Below, in pieces: positions 1 through 10,227 of a DNA stretch of 64,000 nt. A program made the position numbers and the translations under genes. How positions within the stretch are numbered: the stretch's first letter is position 1; every line of letters begins with the position of its first letter. This stretch comes from Microstegium vimineum. Its lineage: Eukaryota > Streptophyta > Magnoliopsida > Poales > Poaceae. The stretch is taken from positions 23,216,227-23,280,226 of the forward strand of contig CM039120.1 in assembly GCA_022036555.1 (NCBI GenBank), read 5' to 3'. The notes below the pieces were generated by a model. It was not told the origin of the DNA, did no database searches, and worked only from the letters and a program-made list of their open reading frames with translations.

Positions 1-300
1 CGGCGTGGGCACGGAGGCGGTGAGGAGATCGGTGCAGGCATGAGCAGGAGGTCACGGACTCACGGTCGCCAGTCGCCGGGGGGGTGGGGGTGTGGGGTGT
101 GTGGGTGGGGGGGGGGGGGGGGGGAGGAGAGGTTGAAGACGAGGTTGCGTCTGTAGATAAGAGTGGTCGCGTGTAAGCATGTGCGTGTTGTGGGTCTAAA
201 ATACGGCCGCGCGTAATAAAGCCTTTACCAAATTTTTAATTGGGTGCGCGCGGGAGACACGGCGGGGTGGGGGAAAAATGGCGGCCGATGGAAAATTTTG
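1..300. other. GC-rich segment with a poly-G run
   Basis: No gene can be supported. The stretch is GC-rich, in contrast to the AT-rich sequence that follows, and contains a run of about 18 G (about 107-124) preceded by several shorter G runs, which gives strong G-quadruplex potential on the plus strand. It may be the edge of a gene or transposon lying left of the window; nothing in the sequence decides. Confidence 0.4.
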
Positions 301-318
301 TAACCCTAAAGTCAAAAA

Positions 319-520
319 AAAAACTGAACCTGATTAGATGTACTGGGCCAAAATAAAACTGAACCTGATTAGATGTACTGGGTGAAAAAACTACTTGGCG
401 ACCGGTGAAAATTTGTGGAGCTTAATTTTTTTAAAAAAATTAAATCCAAGATCACGTGTGATTGGTCTCGTAGATTGTGACAATTTTTTAAAAAAATTAA
501 ATCCAAGATCACGTGTGACA
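319..520. repeat. Two short tandem duplications
   Basis: A unit of about 29 bp containing CTGAACCTGATTAGATG occurs at 319-347 and again at 354-382. A second unit of about 37 bp, with a T/A run followed by CCAAGATCACGTGTGA, occurs at 424-461 and 482-518. The spacers are short, so these look like local slippage duplications. The small open frame across the second pair is a by-product of the repeat. Confidence 0.7.
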
Positions 521-579
521 ATTATTGATCTCGTCGAGATCGAGAATATTGGTTTTCATTATTTTTTCAATCTAAGGTA

Positions 580-2130
580 GTTTAGACAGTTCAAAAAAAT
601 CTAAACTATGATACATGGAGTTGAGCTTAGCATGTTAAAGTTTGAGATTTACAAAGTTTGTTAAACTCATCCGTATCTATATTAGTTGTTTTGGTCAACT
701 TTTCATTTGACAAAATTTAAACCTGTCAAATTTTAGATTTTTAAATTTTGACAGCTTCAAATAAGTTTTCAAAACATTAGATTGTCTCAACTAGAAAAGT
801 TATGAATATCAAGTTTGATCAACTCATCAAGATCTATATTTGTTATATATGTTATTTTTTCATCTGAGAAAGTGTTAGGAAATTTTAGTTCTAATAGGAG
901 TAAGATCAAAACAAGATGATAGATATTGTTTCTAGAAAAATACTGGGAAAAAAAAACCATCGCATTTCGAGTTAGTATGAGAGAGAAAAACTAGTTACAA
1001 GTTCCAACTACAGATTAAAAAAATGAAATCACACTTGTTCATCGTGAACAAGTATGATTTGTTTTTTTAATTTGTAGTTGAAAATTGTAACTAGTTTTTC
1101 TCTCTCATACTAACTTCAAATGTGATGGGGGTTTTTCCTGTATTTTTCGAAAATTAATACCTATCATTTGAGTTGGTTCATCTATTAATGTGACTAATTT
1201 TAAAATAATTTAAATTTTTATTTCAAAAAATGGTAACTTGAAATCAGTTTTCGAAATTCTAAATGGCTTCAAATAGAAAAGTCATGAATACCAAGTTTGT
1301 TAAACTCATCAAGATCTTTGTTTTGGTCAACTTTTCATTTGACAAAGTTTGGACAATTCAAATTTTAAAATTTTAAATTTTGAAACTTCAAACTAGTTTT
1401 AGAAACCATATATGGTCTCAACTAGAAGAGTCATGAATACCATGTTTGGTCAACTCATCAATATCTACATTTGTTATATTGGTCATTTTTGCATTTGAGA
1501 AAGTGTTAGAAAAAGTTTAGTAGTAAATTGACAAGTCTCTCGTAGAGTTTCATAAACTCTTGGTGAGATTCATAATTTTATGACTAATGTTTATTAACAC
1601 GTTCTCAAATAGAAAAATGGTCTATATAAAAAATATAGATCTTGATAGGTTATGACACATTTATATTCAAAAGTTTTTCAGATGAGGTCATTTAGTGTCT
1701 CATTTGACAAAGTTTGACCAAGTTAAATTTTGAATTTAAAAAAAATGATACCTTGACACTAGTATTTAAAATTATAAATGGCTTCAAATAGAAAAGTCAT
1801 GAATACCAAGTTTGTTAAACTCATCAAGATCTACATTTTTCATTTTGGTCAACTTTTCATTTGACAAAGTTTGGACAATTCAAATTTTAAATTTTAAATT
1901 TTGAAACTCCAAACCAGTTTTAGAAACCCTATATGGTCTCAACTAGAAAAGTTATGAATACCAAATTTTGTCATCTCATCAAGATCTATATTTGTTATAT
2001 TGGTCATTTTTTCATTTAAGAAAGTTTTAGGGCAAGTCTCTCATATAGTTTCATAACTTTGAGATTCATGATTTTGTGACTAATGTTTACTAACACTTTC
2101 TCAAATAATTTTGTTGTGAATAAGTGAATA
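580..2130. repeat. AT-rich degenerate tandem repeats
   Basis: The same phrases recur every few hundred bases with substitutions: GAAAAGTCATGAATACCAAG, AACTCATCAAGATCTA and TCATTTGACAAAGTTTGGAC, for example around 790-840, 1270-1340, 1420-1480, 1790-1860 and 1940-2000. This is a decayed tandem or subterminal array, probably inside a large transposon. No open frame of meaningful length is present. A separate fold-back element lies inside at 934-1149. Confidence 0.6.
934..1149. mobile_element. Fold-back MITE-like inverted repeat
   Basis: Two arms of about 100 bp are nearly exact reverse complements. The left arm runs from AGAAAAATACTGGGAAAAA and the right arm ends CCTGTATTTTTCG. They share the block GTTAGTATGAGAGAGAAAAA and meet at the palindromic centre CTTGTTCATCGTGAACAAG. 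No convincing target duplication is visible, so the superfamily is not assigned. A transcript would form a long hairpin. Confidence 0.65.
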
Positions 2131-3245
2131 GTGTAGTGGTGTTTGAGGTGTTGTTAGAGGTGTTGAGTTTGAACCCTTGCTGTTGCATATTTATTCGTTT
2201 TTTGAAATTTGTTATTTAATTTAATTTAACCATATTTGACAAAACTTAGACCCACAAATGTCTTAAAAAATTACACCATACTGCTATATATTTTTTTTTG
2301 AAATTTGTGATTTATTTTAATTTAACCTTGTTTGATCAGACTTAGACCCATAAATTTCTTAAAAAAATAGATCATACATTAACATATAAGTAGCCTAGTG
2401 GCTTGTCTAAGATCTAGATAGTCATAGGGGCATATGTTTGACTCCACTTCCCTTCACATTTATTTTTTTAAATAATTAACAATTCACTAACATGTCATTT
2501 TTTTAAATTAACAATTCACTTAGTAATTGTTTTTTAGAACCCTTGCTACTGCATATTTATTACTTTTTCGAAATTCATTATTTATTTTAATTTAACCCTG
2601 TTTGATCAGGGTTATACTCACAAATATCTTAAAAAATTAGACCATGCATTAACATATAAGTAGCCAGTCATAGGGACATAGGTTCGACTCATCTTCCTTT
2701 CACATTTATTTGTTTAAAATAATTAACAACTCACTGACATTTCATTTTTCTTATAATTAACAATTCACTTATTAGTTGTTTTTTCAGAACCCTTGTTGTT
2801 GCATATTCATTCTTTTCTTAAAATTCATTATTTATTTACATTTAACAATTAGACTTAGACCCATAAATATCTTAAAATAATTAGATTATGCATTAACGTA
2901 TAAGTAGCCTAGTGGTTTGTCTATAACTTGCACAGTCCTAAGGGTATAGGTTCAACTCCTCTTCCCTTCACAATTAGTTGTTTTAAAAAATAACTAACAA
3001 TTTATTTATTGGACATGTTTTTTTTAAATTAACAATTCACTTATTAGTTGTTTTGTTTCGGAACCCTTGCTGCTGCATATTTATTCTTTTTTTGAAATAC
3101 ATTATTTATTTAAATTTAACCCTGTTTAATTAGACTTAGACCCACAAATATCTTAAAAAATAGATCATACATTAACATATAAGTAACCTAGTGGTTTGTC
3201 CATGACTTGGATAGTCCTAAGGACATAGGTTCTACTCCTCTTCCT
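2131..3245 (+). repeat. Tandem array with tRNA-like A and B boxes
   Basis: Units of roughly 250-370 bp share the anchor GAACCCTTGCTGCTGCATAT (about 2170, 2540, 2790, 3060, 3345). Several carry a tRNA-like internal promoter pair: an A-box-like TAGCCTAGTGG (about 2391, 2905, 3184) and a B-box-like GGTTCGACTC or variant (about 2435, 2681, 2949, 3227), about 35-45 nt apart as in tRNA genes. The unit near 2660-2690 has lost the stretch between the boxes. A more diverged pair lies at 2131-2175. None folds into an obvious cloverleaf, so these are tRNA-derived (SINE-like) repeats rather than tRNA genes. All are on the plus strand. Confidence 0.5.
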
Positions 3246-3566
3246 TTCATAGGTAATTTTTTTAAAAATAATAATTAACAATTCACTTATTGGACATGAC
3301 ATTTTTCTTATAATTAATAATTTACTTATTAGTTTTTTTCACAAACCTTGCTGCTGCATATTTATTATTTTTTCGTATGAGGTCGTTTAGTGTCTCATTT
3401 GACCAAGTGTACAAAGTGTGGTTCTAAATACATTTTGAAGAACTAAATTAATTCAAATAAAAAAAATTGAACTACAAAATTGTATAACTCATCAAGATGT
3501 ACAAAGTTTGTTTTTCTCATTTCTTCATACGAAGACGTCGAAGTAAATTTGTTCATAAATCTTACA

Positions 3567-3594
3567 TATGTCTCTCGTAACTACGAGAGACATA
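3567..3594. repeat. Perfect 13-bp-arm palindrome
   Basis: TATGTCTCTCGTA, a 2-nt loop (AC), then TACGAGAGACATA: a perfect 28-bp hairpin in otherwise AT-rich sequence. No run of T follows, so there is no reason to call it a terminator. Confidence 0.7.
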
Positions 3595-3642
3595 CGTGAT
3601 TTGTGAACAATGCTAGAACAATCATATCGGATGAATATATGA

Positions 3643-4030
3643 CAAACAACCAAAATAAACTTTGTAGATCTCGAGAATTTATGAAACATTGTAGTTGGAA
3701 ACTTTTTATTTGAAATCATCTTTGTCATGCAAAGCTGTGAATTTAAAAAATTTAAAAATTTGAATTTTTCAAATGACCTTGGATGAAAAAACAACCAAAT
3801 TAAACTTTGTAGATCTCGAGAAGTTATGAAACATTGTAGTTGTCAACTTTTTGATTTGAAATCATTTTTTTATTCAAAATCGCGTTTGAATTTCACGAAT
3901 TTGAAATTCAAAATTTTGCAAACCACCTTAGATGGAAAAAAATTCTTAAATGAAAAGTGTAGATCACAAAACGTTATGAAACTTTGTAGTTTACAATTTT
4001 TTCATTTGAATTCATTTATGGCCTCAAACA
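3643..4030. repeat. Three-copy tandem repeat, period about 147 bp
   Basis: The phrase AAACTTTGTAGATCTCGAGA, followed by TTATGAAACATTGTAGTTG and TTTGAAATCAT, recurs at about 3655, 3803 and 3949 (the third copy is more diverged), a spacing of about 147 bp. No gene is supported here. The short open frames on both strands are repeat artefacts. Confidence 0.6.
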
Positions 4031-4083
4031 ATTGATTTACCATTGGTTTAGTATAATATTTGGAGAACCAAAAGAGAATCTAG

Positions 4084-4165
4084 ACATAAGTGATAATGTG
4101 GTGTAGTGGTTAGTGGAGGGGACACATGAGGGAGATGGAGTAAGTTCAAATCCCTGGTTAGTGTC
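4084..4165 (+). repeat. tRNA-derived SINE-like unit
   Basis: TGGTGTAGTGGTTAGTGG (A-box-like, about 4098) and AGTTCAAATCC (B-box-like, about 4142) are spaced as in a tRNA gene, followed by an AT-rich tail with the same TAATTAACAATTCACTTATT phrase found in the 2131-3245 array. A weaker relative lies near 4400-4470. It is not a functional tRNA: no acceptor-stem pairing is apparent. Confidence 0.45.
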
Positions 4166-4556
4166 ATTTTTTATAATTAACAATTCACTTATTAATTATT
4201 TTTTCACGTTAGTCAATTTCCTTTCAAAATAAAAAAACTTACATATGGTCCCACCAGCTACTCAGTCCCAAGGTAGCAGGAGGATGTTCTCCCGGTCTGT
4301 CCTGTCCTTCGAGTACATAAGAAAAAAAACAGATCTTAGTTCTCTCTATTACATAAAGGCATATATAGTATAAAAGAATAAATATAATAGTCTATTCAAC
4401 AAAGTACAATTATCCTAGTGGGTTCTTCATGTCATGATCAATCCTAGGTGCACAAGTGCAATTCCTCTTCCCCTCATAATTTGTTTTTTTAAATAATTAA
4501 CAATTCACTTATTAGGTTGTAGTTATTTTTTAAAAAAATAATTAACAATTCACTTA

Positions 4557-5016
4557 AGGTCTGATTGGTTGCCTGTATATCTCCTTATTCAGGTTATGGT
4601 AGTACAAAGTCTAGTTGTTTGGTTTTCTGCATATCTCTTTGTGCATGATAGCACTCTCCTCAAAGCACCATTTGTGTGTATAACCGGACGCGCTAAGAAA
4701 TGATCGTATCCGCTATGCAAGCTTTTAGCTTCTGCGGTGTTTGCAGCCGCTGTGAAGCCCACCTCTAGTGCGAGATCCCCACACGGAGGACAGGGTCGCG
4801 GCCAACAGGCCAATACCAATCTCATATGCAATGTAACCAAACACATATTAGTAGATGTGGCATTTCATTGTGCATTCAACCAAACAACCGTACAAATAAT
4901 GCAATAGAGTAAAGCAGCTTAACCAAACAACAACTTGCATTTACTTATGTAGGCATATCCTAAGCTGGATAACCTTTATTACAATGCAAATCATGTGCAA
5001 GTAACCAATCAGACCC
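4557..5016. mobile_element. Tourist-like (PIF/Harbinger) MITE
   Basis: Terminal inverted repeats match: AGGTCTGATTGGTTGC on the left, and the right end read in reverse is GGGTCTGATTGGTTAC. The element is flanked by TTA on both sides (4554-4556 and 5017-5019), the 3-bp target duplication typical of PIF/Harbinger elements. Length about 460 bp, no transposase. Open frames inside are incidental. Confidence 0.75.
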
Positions 5017-5059
5017 TTATTACATGTTTTTTCCATGTTAGTCAATTTTCTTTCAAACT

Positions 5060-5450
5060 ACTAAAAATAACTTAAACGAGGGCTCCTTCTACTCAATCGC
5101 AAGGTCATCTTGCATCCAGCACAAATCCGTTGCAATAGTACTTCCTAGTTGCATCCATATTCTAAACCAGTGTAATACCGCCTACATATTCCATCGAACA
5201 TTCAGCACTAACACAACCAAATTTCTCTGATGCTAAAATTCCTATGTATTGCATCCTTGTTCCAAATGATGCGTTAGATCAAACGTATTACATCGACATG
5301 AATTACTATGGCATCCAACTAATGATCGATGCAATAACGACCACCTAGTGCATCGGATTCTGATCATTGATGCAATAGCAGCCACATATTGCATCAGATT
5401 TGTGTTTGATGCAAAATGACATGATGCAATAGGGTCGAAATTTAGTAGTG
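5060..5450 (-). mobile_element. CACTA-like terminal fragment
   Basis: The segment ends TTTAGTAGTG at 5450, which on the minus strand reads CACTACTAAA, the diagnostic end of CACTA (En/Spm) elements. The preceding 350 bp contain many GATGCAATA and TGCATC words in both orientations, like the subterminal transposase-binding arrays of that superfamily. No opposite terminus was found, so this is one end only. The Sirevirus at 5461 is inserted just outside it. Confidence 0.5.
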
Positions 5451-5460
5451 ATAGTACGAC

Positions 5461-7139
5461 TGAAAGGATCAAGATGCCCAAGAGGGGGGTGAATTGAGCT
5501 TGTTTTAAATTTCTAAAGCAAATATAAAAACCTATCAAATGTCAATCACCCCCTAGTGCCTACCGTCCGTGTGTCCTAGCTAGAAAGCGGTAGCAGTTCA
5601 TAGGAATTAAAAACAACCTAAGCAATTCTAGTAGGAAATGTAAAAACAAGACGGAAAGTAATGGGGAAATGTAAAGAGCTAGGGAAAAGAAAATCTCATT
5701 GACGCAGCGATTTTTTCCCGAGGTATCGAGGCGTCGACACACCCCCCCTAGTCCTCGTTGGAGCACCTCGCAAGGTATCGCTCCCCCTCTACCCGCGCAA
5801 GGGTAGAGTGCTCTCTACGGGCTGATTCTTCGCTACTCCGGCTCGGTGAATCGCCCACAACCGATCACAAGAAGCTTGGAGAAGAGCCGCCAACAATCTC
5901 TCGGCGGTCACTTCCTCCGAACACCACCAAACCGTCTAGGTGCTATCGAACACCAAGAGTAACAAGCACAAGACCTTCACTTGACCCACTCAAGGCTAGG
6001 AAGGTGGATGGATGCACACAAGTCACTCCTAATCACTCTAGGAGGGAAAAACAAGATGAATTCTCTCTAATCTCTCCCTCACTAGCCTCTTGGCTCTCCA
6101 AAAGATTTCTCAAGGTGTCACCTGTTGAAACAATAGCCAAGAGTCACTCTAAGGACCAAGGGGGCAACTATAAATAGTCCCCACCTCCAAAACTAGCCGT
6201 TTTTTACTTTTTCTTCTCTCTGCGTAGCCACCGGACTAGTCCGGAGCTCATACCACCGGACCATGCACACTGGTCCGGAGCTCACTCTGATTTCAAACTC
6301 AGGCACCGTCGGACTAATCTGCTTCGTCCGACGCACTGGTCCGACGCGCTGGTCCGGAGCCTCGGTGCTCTCTGAGTGAAATCCTTTCTCTCTTTTACAC
6401 ACCACCGGACCACTCTCCTTGGTCCAGTGCCCTGGTCCGACGCTCTGGTCCGAAGCCAGGGTGCTCTCTGCATAAACTCAACCTCCTGTCATGAGGCGTC
6501 GGACTAGCCGTCGGACTAGTCCGGAGCCTTCTGTCTCTCTGAACCAAGCCACCGGACCACTCTCCTATGGTCCGGTGCTTTCCAGACAGGTGGTCCGGAG
6601 CTCCTCGAGCTGAGAATCTGCCTAAGTAAGGGACCGTCGGACCACTCTCCTTGGTCCGACGCCCACTTAGCAGAGTGGTCCGGAGCCTCTTACTCCCTCT
6701 TTTTCAACTGTTTTCGCTGAGGTTTCTCAAGGGATTTTGCTCCTACCATGTCTAGGGTTTACCAAGGGCTGAAAGCAAGGTCTCTAGGACTAGTTGTGAC
6801 AAGTGTGCATATACCCACTTTCCTAAACTCTCCTAGGTCAAGCTACTAATCTCATACCCCCCTTTATAGTATGGTCAAAGGAAAAAACAAAAGCCCTAGC
6901 TATACTTAGTGTCCTTCTCAACCTTACGGCACTAAGAACTAGCCTAGTCTTCAACTTGTATCACCGTCCTTTGCAACCGAAACGATTTCCATCTTGGGGG
7001 CATGAATATCCATTAAGCCCATTCAAATAGCATCACTAATGACCTAACATAAACAACTTTGCCTCTGCAAAACACACGTTAGTCATAGTGATCTAGTATT
7101 GTCGTTAATCGCCTAAACACAAGGGTCCATGATTCTACA
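5461..7139 (-). repeat. 3' LTR of the minus-strand Sirevirus
   Basis: The LTR begins TGTAGAATCATGG on the minus strand at 7139 and ends CTTGATCCTTTCA at 5461. It matches 21291-22941 with scattered substitutions and a few small indels. A TATA-like TATTTATA lies at 6169-6176 (minus strand). Upstream of it in the sense of transcription, about 6230-6690, is an array of short inverted pairs built from CCGGACCA/TGGTCCGG and GTCGGAC/GTCCGAC. The open frames inside are not genes. Confidence 0.92.
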
Positions 7140-7171
7140 ATCTCCCCCTTTTAGGTGATTGACGACAATAC
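7096..7171 (-). promoter_or_regulatory. Polypurine tract in the loop of an inverted repeat
   Basis: On the minus strand AAAAGGGGGAGA (7141-7152) directly precedes the 3' LTR and is the plus-strand primer tract. It is flanked by a near-perfect 22-nt inverted repeat: GTATTGTCGTTAATCGCC at 7096-7113 and its complement GGTGATTGACGACAATAC at 7154-7171, so the LTR edge and purine tract would sit in the loop. Further GGGGGAG copies lie inside the element near 7531, 7568 and 7680. Confidence 0.75.
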
Positions 7172-7418
7172 AAGCTCGAGTAGAGAATAATGAGTGAATT
7201 TTGATAAGAGAAGGCATGACTTGAAATGAGATAGGCATGGGATAAGAAAGACAAGTACATGCCTAACCATTCAAGCCATGACAAGCACAATAGATATGAA
7301 ATGAGCATGGTACTTGATTTCAAAAAGGATATGCTATAGCCAAAAGATCAGAGATTAGCGCGGAAGCAATATAGCATAACCAAGTGACATGATATATATA
7401 GATGAAAGTCCACACATG

Positions 7419-10227
7419 TCACACAACCATCAAGTCACAACCATCACACATATCATACAATGCATAAAGACGGTAAACGTGATGCATGATGAAATAAAGT
7501 TTATACACATCAAAAGAATGAGTCCTACTAGCTCCCCCTAAAGCTAGCCCATCTACTCGACTCTCCCTCTCCCCCTTTGGCGTCGAAGCACCAAAACTAG
7601 GCGTCTGGAGGCGGAGTGGAAGCAGTCGTGGATCGGTCGAGCACCCTGAAAGCTGCCAGATAAGTCTCATCATCTGAATCCTCCCCCTGAGTATCTGTAG
7701 CTGGTAGTGAAGCGGTCTGGGGGTCGGAAGCTGACAGGTCTGCTGCGGTCGAAGACTCGGGAGCAGTAGCTGGAGTAGCAGTAGGATCGGTAACCGGTGC
7801 CAGTGTCTCTGTGGGAGCCTCAGGAGTTGCGGTGTCCGGTGGTGCCTCATGCACTGACTCGTCTAGAGTCTGAAGAACCGAGACTGCACAGGTTGTACTG
7901 GAGTAGAGGTGACAACTGTAGCATCGGTAGCAACTGCAGCTGTAGGTGGAGTAGACACGGCTAGAGCCCGACTGTCGTGTGTAGCCTCTGAGGAAGCTAC
8001 TGAGGAACGGTGTTGATCGGCTGTCGGTGCAACTAGCTCGGCCTCAACCTCTGCTGCTATCTGAGGACCAGTGGGGGACGGCTGCCCTGTAATGTCGCTG
8101 AACGACGCTGAAAGGTCTCTGGCAGTAGCACCCATCGTAGCAGTAAGTGGAGTGAAACCGGTGGTGAGAGGGGTGAACTGCTGAGTGGGGCCAAAAGTGT
8201 CCAACCACTGAGTCATCTGAGTTGCCGGTGACTGGAACGGGATGGTCAATCCGGCACCCTGAAGTCCATTGGACTGTACGGCTAGGGTGGGAGTGACTGT
8301 CTGACCGGCGGAGCTCGTAGGGGCCACTGAGGGGCCAACTGATGGTCCAACTGAAAACTGTGGCCCTCCTAGCTGCCCAACTGACTGTGAGGGCTGAGAT
8401 GTGCTCATCATCTGTATCTGAGGAGCTGCAGGGAACTCAAGAGGAGGAGCGCCAGTCCACTTCATCATATGGGCCATAAAGGCCATGTTCTGCTGATGCA
8501 GCTGCTGTGACTGTAACTGAAGGCGCGGGGACTCTAGCTGCATAGCAAGCATCTGTCGCTGCATCTCGAAGTGACGCTCCTCAGACTGTCTCTGCATCTC
8601 GTCCTGTTGCTGCTGGACCTGTGTGACTGCAGTGACGAGAGAACTCTGCTGCTCATTCATTCTGTCAAGGAGCTTCAGCATCATGGTCTCGGTGGCAGAG
8701 GCAGAGCCGCCAGCCTCAGTGTCGTGAGCCCGGGGGGCATCTGTGGAATTGGCTGGAAGTCGGCGTCTGAGCTGTCTGAAGTGTTCTCTGGAGTCACATC
8801 AGCTCCAGTATCTAGACCATGGAGCTCCTGCTGCTCAACACTGCGAATCGCCTCATCCTGAGCATCAACCTCTGCTCTGTCAGCTGGTGTTGTCCTCTCT
8901 CTGACAAGACGGAGGACCCGGTTTCCAAACCGGCTGTCAAACGACCCAAGGACTCTATAATCTGGGAAAGTAGTCGGTGACTGATCCAGTAAAGCGCGGA
9001 GTCCAGGGTTCGTTCCCTCAAGCTCAATAGCAATGATCGATGATATCCAATGAGCATAGGGAAACTGACGATGGGCCCTCATGCCGTCTGCTATCACATC
9101 CTCTATCTCTGACACAAGAAAGTCTGCGACGTCGAATGGTGTCTGAGATACCAGGGCCTGAAGGAGAAGCTTCTGGATGTTTGTCAATCCTTCCTTGTAG
9201 CCCGTGCGAGGAAGCAGAGTACGACGAAGTACCTCGTTCAACCTGTGAACGGTGGGTCTGAGCTCTGCTGGGCTACGTCTGGAGCCCTCTGAGAAAGGTG
9301 GCTTGAAGAGAGGAGCTACCTCCTGCACTGACAGTGTACGTCCACCTCGAGCTCTGCGAGGCACTGAGGCTCCTCGGTAGCACTCATAGTGTAAATCAAG
9401 CTCACCACCCTGCTGACGGAGGCGAAAGATCTCTCTGAGTTTGGTCAAGTAGAGTCTGTATCGCTCGCCTCTGAAAGTGTACTGCACAAACTTGTGCTCT
9501 GGATCCACCCATACTGAAGCATAGAATTCTCTGACCCATCTCTCTATGTAGTTACCGGAACGCCCAAGTAAATCGGCGAGTCCCGGTAGTAAGTCAGGAA
9601 AGGTCTGATCTCCTCACCAACTAGCTCAACGATGCTCTCTAAGGAGTAAACCCTGTGCGGTCGAATCTGAATGCTGGTCAACTAAGCTGCTCTGTAGAAA
9701 TCCTCCATGAGAGGTGTATGCCATCCTGGTGAGGCTCTGGGGTCTCTCTGATCCGGGCACCACTTCTCAAGAGCAACAAACCAGAGTTTCTTCACTTGCT
9801 TTGCTGTAAGATTCCTCAGATCGAGGTGAACTGAGGTTGAAGCTGCTGTGGGAGCCGCTGACTGAGGTGACTGCGCAGACTGGGAGCGAGTGGAACGCCC
9901 CCAGGAACTAGGTGCCAACGGTGTCCCCAGAGCTTCAGTGACAAGCTCTGGCTCCTGTGGAGCATCCTCGGTCTGTGACCCAGCTGGTGGAGTAGAAGGA
10001 AGATCCCGCGGAGGGGTGCCTAGTCTCACTGTGCCTCAGCGACCGCCTCGCTTTGCGCGGTCCGCTGCATCGGCCACTGCCTCGGCTTTCTCAGCCTCTG
10101 TGAGCTTGCGCTTCTTCTTCCTTGCCTTCTCAACAACTGGCTTCTTGCCCTTGTCTCCAGAAGGACGTGGAGGAGGAGGAGCATCATCACCTGACCCAGC
10201 TGCACGAGCACGAGTACTGCGAGTCAT
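7419..10227 (-). pseudogene. Sirevirus third (env-like) ORF, broken
   Basis: A coding region downstream of pol and before the polypurine tract, the position of the env-like third frame in Sireviruses; its function in plants is unproven. The N-terminal part (10227-9682) starts MTRSTRARAAG, has a basic patch (KKKRKL) and a proline-rich stretch, and is cut by an in-frame TGA near 10036. The middle part (9508-8681) contains a folded-looking region resembling the plant transposon-protein domain that often occurs here. The C-terminal part (8684-7597) is a Gln/Met-rich coiled coil (residues about 15-75) followed by a low-complexity Pro/Ser/Thr tail. The middle-to-C-terminal break coincides with a C6 run near 8729-8734, so a single-base slip is likely. 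No signal peptide or clear membrane segment is seen. Confidence 0.65.

Noticed and set aside
2386..2450. Possible functional tRNA gene
   Set aside because: A and B boxes are present but no acceptor, D, anticodon or T stems pair convincingly, and the unit is repeated and degenerate.
5758..6177. 139-codon open frame, repeated at 21586-22023
   Set aside because: It is antisense to the Sirevirus and duplicated because it lies in the LTRs; no coding signal beyond that.
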